Shown piece by piece: positions 23,111 to 35,716 of a stretch of 64,000 bases of DNA. Source of the DNA: Trichaptum fuscoviolaceum. Its lineage: Eukaryota > Basidiomycota > Agaricomycetes > Hymenochaetales > Trichaptaceae. The stretch is from assembly GCA_910574455.1 (NCBI GenBank), contig CAJSYZ010000009.1, positions 806,001 through 870,000 on the forward strand, written 5' to 3'. Below the pieces are notes generated by a model. The model searched no databases, was not told where the DNA came from, and saw nothing but the letters and a program-made list of their open reading frames with translations. The stretch's first letter is position 1; each line of letters starts with the position of its first letter. The translations under genes and the position numbers were made by a program.

Positions 23111-24845
23111 TCAGACCTCGCCTTGCGTCCAGGTACTCGACGTCGTAGTCTGGAACGTGCTGGTCATCCTCGTCGGTGCCCGAATGGTGATCGGAGACAT
23201 CATGATCGTCGGTGGTGAATCGGAGAACAGTGTTCCACTTGAGGTCTGGGATGCCACCTTATTAGGAATTGGTGTCCGGAATGACATAGTCGAGAGGTTT
23301 GATGAGTGGTCGCTCCCTTTTGTGAGAACACCACGGACGTTGAGGACTATCCGACTGCCTACAATAGCCATAGATCCTCGTAGCACCGGAAGGAGCGAGG
23401 CAACGAGACCCCTCCTCTCTACAGGAAGGACAACGTAGATGACAAGGTTCGCAGCACTTGTGGCTGAGAGGCATGAGATTAGTTTTCTATCGATCGCACC
23501 GGATCACACTTTGATAGGCTCACCAAGCATGATTGAGTAATAAAGGAAACCTAATGTCCGGTGTACATCAGTGATGAGCTCAGACATTCGATGTAAAACA
23601 TCATACCATCTCGTACTAGAACAGTCAACAAGGTGCTCCGGCCATACCGCACTAAGCAATTATGAGGCCTGATTTTCAGATAGCCTCAAGTACAGGATGT
23701 GAAGAACTTACAATTCCTGATTGCTCGCATGAGTGTGAGAATGAATATGATCGTATCGAAAGCCATCAACGCTGCCCATGCGGGTATCGTTTTGTCCACA
23801 TTTAACGTCTCAAGTCCGCTGTTACAGCCAAACAGGGGCTGGATCCTGCTCGGAATGTTAGGATTTCAAAGTGAAACAGTATGTTACTCACAGAGGATTC
23901 GCCTGATCTAGGTTTGAGCGTCAGGTGCAAACAAATGGAAATAGGCGTCTGGAAGTACTCACAGACAACTGACTTTGATACCAGGCCAATCGAGACTGTC
24001 ATAACCGTATCTGCAGCCTGAAGTTGATATTGAGTATCGCAACGAGCTGCAGAGAGTATGTTACATACCAACATAGAGAATACAAGTAAGTAGATGATAC
24101 TGCGCTTCTGATCATATAGGGCTATTGTGCGAAGGACAACAATGACTGTATGTAGTCAGGATGGATTAGCACTTCACAAACATGTAAGAGAGAGCATACT
24201 CTGAACGGGGATGATGAACACCAAAGTCGCCCACGCATCAAGGAAAGTCTCAACTAGACAGAACTACGGTGGAGTGAGTGAATGTTTCGTTACAATTAAA
24301 TGAAGAAAGTTTACCTTTGGATTGGCGTTAAAGTCCAACGTGTCTGCAAATCAGTGAGTCAGACACAACAGAAATAACGTTACTGTCTTCGAGAATCCTT
24401 ACATATTAACCACACAATCGCCTCTAATACAATCGGATAGCGCGTGGCAAAGAAAAGAATCTTTCCAGATGACCACCTCCCCTTCCATATGAGCGAGACC
24501 TGAACAGGTCTGAATTGAAGCACTAGCGGAAATAGGCATCTGAGGTCTACTTACCTCTCTAAAAGACTAACTTTAGTGATTGAACTGTAGTGTACCAGTT
24601 GAGGAGCACTTACTCTGGTAACGTGATGAGGATGTCCCAGCAGAGCGCAACGAAGCATGCCACTGTCAAGAGACATCAATGACACAATCAGGTAGAGGAG
24701 AAGCATAGAAGCCGACCTGTCAAGTACTGCAAGTCAAATATGAGCTTCGGAATTCAAGATAGTCACGGGCGCCGCTTACTCTGGTTGTCTGCAGATCCAA
24801 CGCCGCCTGGTTCAGAAGTCGAATCTCATCTGCGAGGCTGCTCAT
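23111..24845 (-). CDS. DUF6533-family multi-pass membrane protein (paralogue C)
   Basis: The start is ATG at 24845 (MSSLADEIRLLNQAALDLQTTR). The first exons are 24780-24845, 24717-24726 (10 nt), 24614-24662, 24555-24558 (4 nt) and 24403-24499. They read YLTVACFVALCWDILITLPEEV then SLIWKGRWSSGKILFFATRYP. Later exons give IIPVQMIVVLRTIALYD, FGCNSGLETLNVDKTIPAWAALMAFDTIIF, LVRDGFLYYSIMLGEP, then ASAANLVIYVV and a last exon with GSMAIVGSRIVLNVRGVL and a Ser/Thr-rich tail. All seven expected hydrophobic segments are therefore visible and the gene looks intact. Function is unknown. The exon sizes at the 5' end match paralogues A and B to the base. Confidence 0.87.
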
Positions 24846-25815
24846 CTTGACCCAAGGACAGTACACATCCGTCGAGGCGCTGCTTGACTCTTATATATAG
24901 CGCAAGTGAGAGTAACGCCCATTGCCATCCGTTGGCCCTCTAACCGGCGTGGCGGGTTTGTGTGGTGAGACGAATGTCACATAAACAGTAAGAAAACCCG
25001 CCTTGCCAAGGGAGCAGTCGAGCCAGCGTCCTTCAAGATCACGCCACGGCCATTGTGGTTGGGTATCAAACAAAAGATATATGCGCCGGTGTAAAAGGAA
25101 CGGCTGGTTATTGGTTGTTATTGGATCGTTTGCATCAAAAAAGGCGACCAATATCCCATTCAGAGCGCAGCGTACTCACAATCGGGAGGGATCGGTCATT
25201 CCCCGAGTATTGATCACAGATGGGCTTCTCCATCAGCAGCGCATGATGCTTCTACCATCAAGAAGCCCATCACGGCCGAGTCCTAACCGGATTGCAGGTG
25301 TGCACGAAACTATATTTATATCGCAGTGAGAGCTCGATTAATACCGTACCTTGCAACCTCGATCGTGATCAATGCACAGGCGGAAATCCAAAGATCATGT
25401 ATCGATGTTCGGATGTGCAGATACAAGTGACTCGACATGAATGAGCCATACCTAAGCACGAGCATGCTCTTGAGTAACCGCAATGCATCAAGGTCATGAC
25501 GAAATAATCCAGACCAAGTATACGTAGGTGCTCACCTCACTCCCAATTTCTAACAGCCCATGGTAATAGTACCTGGTAATCGATTCCGGTCCGAGCAGCA
25601 GCTCCGACGGACTTGTATAGCTCCCACGATACAACTGTTCTCACAAGCTGTCGTCGGCGACATACACTTACAGGTATGTGATATACACCGTATAGTCAGA
25701 TGGCCAGCAGTCCGGCGTGTCCAGATTTCGGAAGAGTCGGTCGTTTCACGGGAATTTGATCTGAAGATCCACGACTTCTAGCCAGATAATCGAAGTCCAT
25801 CAGTCATGTATCTCT
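24846..25815. other. Intergenic, nothing supported
   Basis: About 970 bp upstream of gene C. Only short unsupported open frames are present. Confidence 0.35.
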
Positions 25816-26572
25816 CTGTCCTCATCAGAGATAGACAATGATGGAGGTCATCAACGAGACCGAGAAAGCACTCTTGATGTCTTCCTCTACGTCTCGGATT
25901 TCGTTTGTTCCATGCTGGACTAAGTCAAATAAGACTATTTGATTATTCCGGAATTGCTGCCGCGCTTTCGACATGCCCTCGCCGCACTAATGAACATAAG
26001 TACACCTAAGAGTTGCCTCAGTTTGTGCTTTTTCAAGTCAGTCCAAAAATGAGTAATACATACGAACAAGTGCTTTGATTATGCTTATCGCTGCTGAAGG
26101 GACCTCCTGCTCTCAAACAATGATAGGAGTCATAGGACTTTCATCGTCGAGTCAAACATCGGAGGGTTGACGATATCCACTTCAGCTAGCGTAGGAACTA
26201 GAAGACAGAACACCTTCGCGAATTGGCTAGGTATCTGCCTAATGATGTAACTTCTTCGGCATCTGGAAAAGCACAGTCCGGATCGCATCTTTCATTATAT
26301 TGAAGTTATGGACGCACCTTAAGTTGACAAAACTTTGTTGTCATTCGCCTTCGTACCGTGACATGCAAAGGAGATACTAACGCGAGAAACGCTTCTGCTT
26401 CAGCTCGCACCTGTCCTCTAGCATGTTCATCGCTGTGGTCACTGTCGAACTTTGGACGAACAATTACTCTTTGGAAGCGGCTCGAATGGGAAGCCTGCGT
26501 CGGTGTCGGTGACACTGGCAGAAGTGTGGACTTCAGGCTGTCAATGATATTGGGCGATGGAAGGAAACGCAT
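25816..26572 (-). CDS. Possible small hypothetical gene or gene remnant
   Basis: Several coding-like stretches lie on the minus strand: MRFLPSPNIIDSLKST near 26572, RGQVRAEAEAFLAL, then QIPSQFAKVFCLLVPTLAEVDIVNPPMFD near 26180, and MSKARQQFRNNQIVLFDLVQHG with NEIRDVEEDIKSAFSVS ending near 25833. I could not join them into one open frame with good splice sites. An in-frame stop follows the best first intron. It may be a degraded gene. No family is recognised. Confidence 0.3.
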
Positions 26573-27227
26573 GCGGCATTACCCTTCGAATTCATGTCAG
26601 TTTCATATTTGTTTCCATGCTACCTGGACTACTCTCACTCATTTTTACTTCCCTCAGTCCGAGCAGACCATTGTTTGGATTCCATGAAGAAAGAACATGA
26701 AAACCCCGGTATAAAGAGTAATTGTGGCTTCAACCTCGCCCGTCAGTCGTCAGTGGCACCGAGTTTTCCCGTCGCCTGAACACCAGTTGAGTCGTTATGA
26801 CCTTTTCATCAGTGATTGGATGATCTCATGATGTTTTAAAAGAATGGCACTAACATATATGTACCGAAAATCAGTGATTGGAGTGCCGATGGCAGTAAGC
26901 GGCTAACTTAAGTCTCCCACAAAACATACTCGTATTCATTATTTAAATGACGCTAGAACCGAGCCGAACAGAGTCTTTCTCTTTTTCTCTTTTCCTCCAC
27001 GCATCCTCCACGCCCTAGAAGCCGCTGGGCTCTTGTTCGCTTGCACCTCTGTCTCCGCTGTGCGATGTCGGTGGAAGACGTCTTAGAAGGTCTTGAAGAG
27101 AAAAGCGGAAGGTTCCCGACTTTCGACGTTCACCACGCACCTATTTTGCCCTTGCCCGACCGACTTGAGGACAACCTACATACCGAAGAGCTAAGGAAGA
27201 AGTAGAGGGGAAAAGGAAATAGGGGAA
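26573..27227. promoter_or_regulatory. Upstream region of DUF6533 gene D
   Basis: The part from about 26980 to 27060 is pyrimidine-rich (CTTTCTCTTTTTCTCTTTTCC), a common feature just upstream of fungal transcription starts. No other motif is assigned. Confidence 0.4.
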
Positions 27228-29584
27228 ATGGAGACGAGTGTCGATGTGTACGAGGTGTGGGCAGCTCAGTGTGTCAACCGGAGTTGTGGTGAGTGCTTGT
27301 TCAAGACTGATGTCTACATTCTTCGTTTCTTCTCGGTGCCTTCATTGACCGCTGGCCTCGTACTTGCAGCTGCATCGCTTACCTTCCTGGTGTGGGATGT
27401 CCTCACGACCTGGGACGAAGAACTGGCGTTCATCTGGCGGTCAGTCACCAATCACGGTTTCGTCTCTTTACTTTTAGGACTTTAGAGTGCTCACTTATAT
27501 ATTATTTGATATTCCACTGTCTAACGGTCAATATATCGGACTTCAACGCTGCTCGAATGTAAATTCATGTGCACACAGAAAGCCGCTAACCTGGACCCGC
27601 TTCCTCTTTATTTTCACTCGGTGCGTCCCAATGACAGTTCTCCTTTGCTCATTATATTTGAGCTCACGCATTCACTTGTCTGTAGATACTTCGCCATTGC
27701 TGTCCAAGTGTATGTGCTCAGTTTCTAATCGCTGCGCTTAATTATCATTGACTCCCGAGGATTGACTTGTTAACAGAGCCCTGTTATTCGTTGGCACTGA
27801 AATCGTTGCCCCGCCCCGGTCGTCGGGCACATGCTACGGTTGGTTCATCTTCCAGGCGCTCGCAATGCAGATTCTTATCACTTCGGTGGAGGTCGTTCTT
27901 ATGCTACGAGGTGTGTTCGTGCGATGACTCTAACTAAGTCTTACCACTCATAACGTATTTCCCGACTCGGAAACTTTGCAGTGCGAGCGCTCTACGCGCA
28001 CAATATACTCGTGCGGCATGCGGTCTTGAGCCTGCTCGTGCTCGAGGTCATTGTGATGGCGACATGCGAGTACTACACCGTCGCCGGCCTTGCGTTCGAC
28101 CAAACGTGTATCGTTACGCGTAGTTCGGCCGCGATTCTCGGATATGGGTGAGTGGACTTAATTTCGTCGTTGCTCCTCTTCTTTTCTTTTGCTACTACCC
28201 TATGGAATTTGGTGGTCCTCACACACGAGGTAGCAATAGTTTTTCTGGTGTTGATGTGCAGCGCTTTGGGACTATTCTGAAAGGATCTGCGAACGTGGAG
28301 GGCAACGTTTGCTTTGTGCTCATTTAAATCTCACCCCCTCCCCCACCCCCCTTTTTCTGTGCACGTCTTCGGGTTGTTCATTCTCTTCCGTCCGGCCGAT
28401 TGACTAGCCTCCCCCTTCCGGATGGCTTATATCCGACTGGCCCTTCTTCCTTCTTCTCCATTTGCTGTCATCCTGATCTGCGGTGCTGCCAATTACGGAC
28501 GCCTAGTTATCCTTAATATTCTCACTTCACGCTTTCAATTTCTGAACATGTGCGTATGCCACCACACTTACTGACTACGTCTGCATTATGATATGCAGGG
28601 CCGCAGCAATCATCTACGAATTGTTTTTGTTCACGCTGACGCTGATCAAGTTTGTGCATGCCTTGCGCACGGGGTGGAGTGACACGCCGGTGCTGCAGCT
28701 GCTCATGCGTGACGGGTCGTGGGCGTTTGGGCTTATCTTCCGTACGCTCATCCCCCTTCTCTCCTTACTTTGCTCAGTCTCGCATTACTGATTGATGTGC
28801 TCCACCAGTTGCAATGCTTGCAAACGCGGTCTGCTACGGCGCGATCTCTGGCGGACTGTCGGCGGTCGCTTTCACCTGGCTTATGTCCGTCCTCGCGTTC
28901 GCTGGCTGCCGTCTTATGCTTAACCTACATGCCCTTGGCGCGCCAGCGGCGCAGACCCCGTATACGACGCGAGAACGCGAGGCGGACCGGTCGCTGCATG
29001 GAACGTTTTTGGACTTTGTACATTCCGATCGTGGTCTTAGTGGGGGAGCAAGTACGGATACGACTACGGAGTGTGCAGAGGAAGTAGGAGCCTACGTCCT
29101 GAAGGACTTGGGACGCGGAGGGAAAGACAGAAAAAGAGAGGGGAAGAGCTTGGGCGTGTGCTCGGACATGGAGAAGGTTAACCCTTGGAAAGGAAAAGGA
29201 AAGGGCAAGATGTCTTCGCTGTCGACGACACCGACGACGGGACCAGGGCGGGATGGCTATCGACGATCGCCGCTGTCAACTCTAAGCATCGACTTTGCCA
29301 GCTTCGGTGGAACGGTAAGCAGTAGCTCAGGTGCCGGCTCATCGACGTTCGATAGCGGCGAAGCTCGTGGCTTGGGATACGGCAATGAAGTATACCCTAC
29401 GACTCGAGCGATTGAGTCGCAGAACCTGGAAAGTCTTGTTATTGCAAGCGTGAGCGCGCCGAGGGAAGAACCGACGTCGCCGGGGACACCACTCTCATCC
29501 GACCTACTCATGTTCGAGTGGCATGACAGTGCGGTCGTACGACCATCTTCCCTATCGTCAACGCTCTCGACCGCGTGCCATTAG
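27228..29584 (+). CDS. DUF6533-family multi-pass membrane protein (paralogue D), long tail
   Basis: The start is ATG at 27228 (METSVDVYEVWAAQ); exon 1 ends at 27288 and exon 2 starts at 27370. The join reads AASLTFLVWDVLTTWDEELAFIWR, the DUF6533 signature, here in one exon. Further exons read KPLTWTRFLFIFTR, EIVAPPRSSGTCYGWFIFQ, ILVRHAVLSLLVLEVIVMATCEYY, AAAIIYELFLFTLTLIKFVHALRTGW, LLMRDGSWAFGLIF and LSAVAFTWLMSVLAFAGCRLMLNLHAL. These account for seven hydrophobic segments. The C-terminal exon adds about 220 cytosolic residues rich in Ser, Thr and Gly, longer than in the other three paralogues, and ends with a stop at 29582-29584. Function is unknown. It lacks the microexons of genes A, B and C. 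Confidence 0.85.
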
Positions 29585-29788
29585 CCGGTTCAAAGCTCGG
29601 GATTAAAGGAGTCAAAGTGAGATTTCATTCGCATGAGTGAAAGGGATTAAATATTCGATGTCTACTGGTTTACTACCATCGTTGGGATCGCCTGGCGCTT
29701 CCTATCTGTGCATCATGCACCATACTCGAGCATGCAGCCCAACAACAACATGGCTATGCAGTTATGCTGCTGCTGCTTCCGATCTGGA

Positions 29789-30579
29789 TCATGAACTTTG
29801 GAGTATCGCCGACCCCCCTCTTACCTCCGGATCTCCGAGCGTGTGTGGCTGGGAGCCGTGGACGCATGTGGCGATCTGCCCTTGTGTGTAAATACTCGTG
29901 GAAATTGGATCTGTTACGCCAACTTCAGATGGCCATAGCTCAGCCCCAAGCAGTCTTACGTCTTGAATTATGTACAGCTCCATCTCACCTTCGCCGTACG
30001 ATGTAACCCACCCGTTTCTAAGCACAAATGTATGAAGCAGATGGAAGGGGTATACGTCCAGAATATGTTCTGGAGTTAGTGTTATGTTCAAACAATATTC
30101 CTCACGTTGGAGAATGCTGATCACTTTTTCCCCATTTTCTTCCAATCCTGAACGAACACAGGGTCGATATACATTGTCTCCTCTTGCTAGTTCGTCCTTA
30201 CTGACCTTGTTATCGCGTTGTACTAGCATATGTATGTGTCATCCGAGTTCTCTTCATCGAAATAGCGTTTCCCGGGAGGATTCAATGGTCATCGTTAACA
30301 ATATATACAAGAGTGATAATAATACCGAACTACAGATTGGTTTCACAAAGCAACGGGCATCGCGAAGGTTCCATTTTATAGTGAGATTAAGTCTCCACGA
30401 GAGGCGGATTCCAAAGGCGCATCCCAGAGAAATATGTACATAATAGAAGTTAAGTAGTATGTTATGCCCAAACTAGGATAGAAACCCAGGACCGTGACGT
30501 CTGAAACGGCAGCCTGAGTTACTACAGTTATGGATGAGAATAATAACGCAAAGGAAGATATAGCGGAAATTTGATCCAA
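29789..30579 (-). CDS. Doubtful hypothetical open frame
   Basis: A 146-codon open frame (29789-30229, MLVQRDNKVSKDELARGDN) lies downstream of gene D on the opposite strand. A second frame upstream (30376-30579) has a hydrophobic start (ISAISSFALLFSSITVVTQAA). They could be two exons of a small gene, but I see no proof of splicing between them and no family resemblance. Confidence 0.2.
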
Positions 30580-30816
30580 CGAGGTTCTTTGAGCGAGGGC
30601 GCCTAGCTCACTCTACTCTGGAGGGAATGGGGACCCTGGGTTGCCGAGGGGGCGACATGATGATGAAGAGACGCGACGCGACCTGACGCGTGACGCTTGG
30701 CACGTGCCTCTGTTGCCCGTGTCCGAGTCTGTCACAAGCCGTGGGACTTTGAGAGTTCGGAAGTGGTTTTATAAGGGACAAGCCTCAGCCTGAGGACGAT
30801 CAGGTGAAAGGTAGCA

Positions 30817-32765
30817 ATGCTCACACTACCGCAAGAGCTCCTGATAGATAGGCTGCTTCCCATACTGTCTATCAATGATGTATTTTCATTATGTCGAACA
30901 TGTCGCAGCATGTCGAAGCTCCTTGAAGATGGAGTGTTTTGGATGAGGCGATGCGAAGCGGACTTCAAGTTTTCCACAGCGCGTTTTGCATTGGCTTGCA
31001 ATTATGGGTGGAGAAGAGTTTATGAATCTCTCGCCAATCCTGAAGTCTACGCATGGGGGTGAGTGGTCCTGTTAGGATTAAACATTTGTACACTCAACAA
31101 TATTTCAGTGATACACGAGATGGTAGACTACATGTGGAAGATATATCAATCCTACAAGACGGAGGGGTTCCTTATCCCATTCATGTTCCAGCGCCGATGA
31201 AGTCTATTGCTGACATACAAGGTGCAGGATGGTGAGTCTTCTACAATTCATGGTAATCACGCATTCAATGTTTTGGCCACGAAGGTGTTATTTTGCTTTG
31301 AATTCAAAGGGACAGATGTACGTCTGGGGTGAGTCAATCTACTACAAGGTAGTTGCATGAACAATAGTTTCAACTTGATCTCTGTTCTAGGGACGATGGA
31401 TACTTGGGGAAACGCATATGAATCGTTTTGGTGGAATAGGGCACGCACTGCTCATTCACCTATGCACCTTATGCTACCAACTCCTATCGACATACTTCGG
31501 TATGTTCATCAGTCGTGGAAGAGCTTGTGCAAAGAATGACCATATGATAAGGTGCGGCGAGAAACATGCCATGGCCCTAGATATTGAAGGATATGTTTGG
31601 GTTTTCCTGTCTTGGGGTCGCCCGTTCCGCATTATCACTCCGCAATTCGACCGCTCATCACCGGAAACAACTGTCGTTCAGATCGAGTGCGCAACCCACG
31701 AGTGCTACGTACTCACAGGATCTGGCGCCGTATACACCTTTTCGCCCTACAGAGGGAAAATAGCGAAGCTCTACGAAGAAAAAATACTAGAAATGCATGG
31801 GGCGGAGGATAGGACGACCGTAAAGATTAACGACCAAACGAATGACCAAACGATTCATTGCAAAACGTTCGATCTTTCCTATGACCCAGAGAAACTTCCT
31901 GACCTGCCAGTGAATCTTCCAAAACAAGACGACAAGTCTGAGACAAAGGAGACCGGGTCTCCCAAAATTACCATGATTGCAGCTCTCCGTTCATACTTGG
32001 TGGGAGTCACGACCCAAGGTCATGTGCTCAAATTTCGCCTTGGGTCTCTTAGACTTAAAGGCCTGGAAGAAGGGTGGACATACGTTCGTATCGTCAACAT
32101 AATTCTTGATGTCTATTTACCCAAGTCTTTGGTTATTTTTAGCTACCGGAATTTAGCGAGTTTGAGAGGATACAGCAACATCCTGTCTTAACCAATGCAA
32201 ATGTTATGAAGCCTGAAGTGGATTTATCATCCAAATTTAAAATAACGCATGTGAGCGACATACATATATACTTCTCAGCGGTGCTATAAGCTGCCTTTAG
32301 GTCATGGCCAGTCATAATTTATTTGCAGCTTATTCGTTGACCTCTGGCGCTTCTGACTTGGTCCTTATGGGAGATTCTTTAACGAAGGCAACAAGTTCTC
32401 CACATATCATCCCCGAACTCCAACATCGGTCTATTGTTTCTCTTAGCTTCGCTGACGGCCACCGAGCTGCCCTTTCTGCCGACGGAAAGGTATATACGTG
32501 GGGAAGGAATCGCTCGGGTGCGCTTGGAATAATGAACAATCTTCATGCGGGAGAGAGACGCCTCGCTGAGACTTTGGACACCCCAACTCAAGTGATTTTT
32601 GATCCGAAGAAGTCGCCTGAAGAACAACCTATCTGTATTGCGGTTATTGCGGCAGGAATACAGACGGCTGCACTAGTGCTCGACTTGAACTGCAAGGTAG
32701 ATCCTTAGGTTATATATGTTTGACGCACACTGCTTACAAATGGGAAATTCATTTTCTAGCCTTAA
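30817..32765 (+). CDS. F-box protein with RCC1-type repeats, copy 1
   Basis: This gene likely encodes an SCF ubiquitin-ligase substrate receptor, with an N-terminal F-box followed by a beta-propeller of RCC1 repeats, as in yeast Saf1; the comparison is by domain layout only. The exons are 30817-31058, 31109-31231, 31285-31328, 31391-31499, 31552-32083, 32143-32250, 32301-32696 and 32760-32765, total 1560 nt or 519 residues. The F-box is LPQELLIDRLLPILSINDVFSLCRTCRSM. RCC1-type blades show as PEVYAWG, GQMYVWG, CGEKHAMALDIEGYVWVFLSWG and ADGHRAALSADGKVYTWGRNRSGALG. The last exon adds only one residue and the stop. Its neighbour at 33080 is a tandem duplicate with the same exon sizes for several exons. 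Confidence 0.85.
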
Positions 32766-33079
32766 CGTGAAACTAGGCGTTGGATGTCCTGGAGTTCGTT
32801 TAAACAAGTAAAACATTCTGTCCGACCAGATACTCAGCTAGTCGTTGGTAGCTTTCTTAAAACATTACCTGTTCGATATGTGCTTTTACTTGTGGTCCGC
32901 GTAACGTCTGATCTTCTTCATCTAGGTTGTACAGTCTGAGTAAGTGCTCGTTGTTCTGTGATCAGAGGCGTGTGAAGTATTATCTTGAATCTGCCATTCT
33001 TCGCACACTCGACTTTATAGAGACATTCCATTGATGAATCAACTTGGACTCAAACGACCATCACTCAGACCAGGACGCC

Positions 33080-35078
33080 ATGCTCACATTTCTGGAACCG
33101 CCCCAGGATGTGCTACTCGACAGTCTGCTTCCGACACTTCCTGTTTCTGATGTCTTCTCACTGTGCCTAACATGTCGTAGCTTGTCCAGGGTCATTGAGG
33201 CAGAGGTGTTCTGGAGAAGACGTTGTCAAGCGGATTTCAACTTTGACACGACTCGCTTGCCATGCCTTACTGGCTGGAAGGATGTTTATAGAGCTCTCAC
33301 CAAGCCCGAGGTTTTCGTGTGGGGGTGAGTGTTTATCCTTCCCATCTGTCATCACGTGCAATGATATTTTTCCAGTGATGCATGAAATGGGAGGATGGAA
33401 GTAAAGGATGATCCAATTTTGCAGGACGGAGGAGTTCCGTACCCAGTTCGTATACCAATGCCCATGAAGTCTATAGTAGACATTCAAGGTGCAGGATGGT
33501 GAGGCAATACATATACTCTGAAGACCGAAGCTATTTCTTATCCTCTCTTGCCAAAGGTGTTATTACGTTCTCGACAGTAAAGGGCAAGTATATGTCTGGG
33601 GTGTGTTATTTTGCTGTAATCGTTTCTTTCCTCAATTGACTGGCTAATTGAAAGGCACAATGGATCCCGAAGTGGAGGACGACAACCACGGACCCTGGAA
33701 TAAGACTTTTACTGCACATTCTCCTACGCGCCTTGCGCTCCCCACACCTATTCATAAATTAAGGTGCGCTCCCTCGAAATGGTTATCTAAGTTCTTTGTA
33801 GAGGCTGATACTTACCAAGCTGTGGCCGCAAGCATGTCATGGTTTTGGACTCGACGGGTCACATCTGGGTGTTCGTCTCGTGGGGACGTCCCTTTCGTCT
33901 TGTCACTCCCTTGTTGGATAACTCATCACCAGAGAGAACGATTGCCCAGATTGAATGCGGCTTTTCTTACTGCTCTGTTCTCACGGAATCAGGCGATGTG
34001 TATGCCTTTTCGCCTTTCTTCGGAAGGATGGCGGCTTCTTATAATGAGCAAATGCGTGTGATGGACAACGAAGTAAAGATCACATCCGAAGAACCATCGG
34101 ATAATTCCATTCCATGCAATACTTGGGATCTCCTATTTGATCCAGATCGTCTTTATCGCCCACCATCTAACCTTCCAGGCTTAAGGAACGACAAGAGATT
34201 AGAGGAGGATGGAAACAATGGACCGATAATTATAAGGATAGCGGCCCTCATGAGTGGTATCGTGGCAGTCACAAATCAGGGGCATGTGTTGAAATACGAC
34301 CTTTTCCATCGTAGAACTGAAATTCGGGCCTTCGGCTGGGAATATGTATGCAGTTTCACTTTTTATTGACTGTGTTTTTCCCTTTATTGAACCCTTCATA
34401 CAGCTCCCTGAGTATAGTGAATACGACAAGATCGAACAATATTCAAATGACCTCCCAATTACTCATGTCAGTCACTAACTCACTCCTGTCTAAAGCACTA
34501 AGATGATATGCTACTAACCCTCACTCCAGGTCACCGCCAATCGTGATTGCTTCGCAGCTTACTCAGTATCATCAGAAATCTTCTCCAGCATCCTTATAGG
34601 AGATGGCCTTACAAATGCGACAAGCCGCGCGAGGGTCATGCAGAATTTGCAGCATACGCAATTCACTTCGATTTCTATGGGCGACTTCCATCAAGCTTTA
34701 CTTTCAGTAGACGGAAAAGTCTACACTTGTGGAAGAAATCTTTCGGGCGCGCTTGGTCTTTGGAATAACCCGGATGAAAGAGGAGACCAGGCCAAATCCA
34801 AAGTAGACCGACCGACTCAGGTGATTTTTGATCCCGTGAAGACGCCCTACGAACAACCCTATTGCGTACAGGTGCTAGCGGCGGGTTGGCAATCTGCTGC
34901 ATTGGTACTTGACCTGAAACACGAGGTGATTTCTCAGTTTATTAACGGACGGAAAACTTGCTTATTCTAGTGCTTGATGTTAGCTTTGCGGACACGAATC
35001 TCGACAAATCCTGTGGCACGATTTGGCCGAGTCCTAAGTCATTTGAGTACAGATCTCGGTGGCGGATCTCTCAAATAG
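33080..35078 (+). CDS. F-box protein with RCC1-type repeats, copy 2
   Basis: This is a tandem paralogue of 30817-32765. The exons are 33080-33324, 33376 or 33394-33498, 33557-33600, 33655-33763, 33820-34345, 34404-34466, 34530-34925 and 34971-35078. Exons of 44, 109 and 396 nt match copy 1 exactly. The F-box reads PPQDVLLDSLLPTLPVSDVFSLCLTCRSLS. The RCC1 part has PEVFVWG, GQVYVWG, CGRKHVMVLDSTGHIWVFVSWG and SVDGKVYTCGRNLSGALG. With the paralogous acceptor at 33376 an in-frame TGA appears at 33383-33385. Using the next AG, exon start 33394, avoids it and keeps frame, losing six codons. The gene may therefore be rescued or may be decaying. The final exon is less certain than the rest; reading through instead stops at 34970. 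Confidence 0.75.
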
Positions 35079-35716
35079 CATTTTTTTTTTTGATATCACA
35101 GTGCATCACGGTGGGCGCATGTCTATTTGTACGTCTGTATCGCTTAATTTTGTATTCTGTGTATGCATTATAGTATCGACTGGATAGATTTCGAATTGAT
35201 AACCGGTTCACCACATCGAATATCGGACCATGGTGGTCTAATTGGAGAAAGGTAGCCGTGTACGAGGATTGTGATCCAGCCCGACCGTGCTTTGCCACCT
35301 CGAATGTTCCAACTTCATATGTCTTAGACCACCCGGGATTCCGACCTATGAATCTGAAGTCACTTCGTCATCGCTTCTTTTTCACTACTACACTAGAGGA
35401 CCGGCCAGCTGTAACGGGTTAGGAAGGTCTCAAAGCATGTTGAGTCAGTCCGAGCTCTCCGAGCAAATCAAATCATGGCATCGATGTTTCAGTGCATTCT
35501 TATGGTTCCGATTGGGCAGCCTTAAATTAATGTGTGATGGATCCGGTATGTTCCAGTCTGGGTGTTTCAGTGGACGCCTGTAACGGGAGGGATACTTCAT
35601 ATTGTATATATGGAGGCACGCAACACCCATTCAGATTCCTAACTCACCAACCATCTGCTCTGCGCAGCTCAAATCTTCTTCTTGATTAGCGCCAACTAGC
35701 CAATCCTTCCTTCAAC
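35079..35716. other. Intergenic, nothing recognised
   Basis: About 640 bp between the second RCC1 gene and the MARVEL gene 2. A TATATATGG stretch near 35605-35613, about 105 bp upstream of the ATG at 35717, could be a TATA-like promoter element. Confidence 0.35.

Noticed and set aside
29257..29511. Minus-strand frame opposite the DUF6533 gene D tail
   Set aside because: It is a shadow of the Ser/Gly-rich coding tail.
33044..33079. Upstream start for the second RCC1 gene
   Set aside because: It is a TTG, and the paralogue starts at the position matching ATG 33080.
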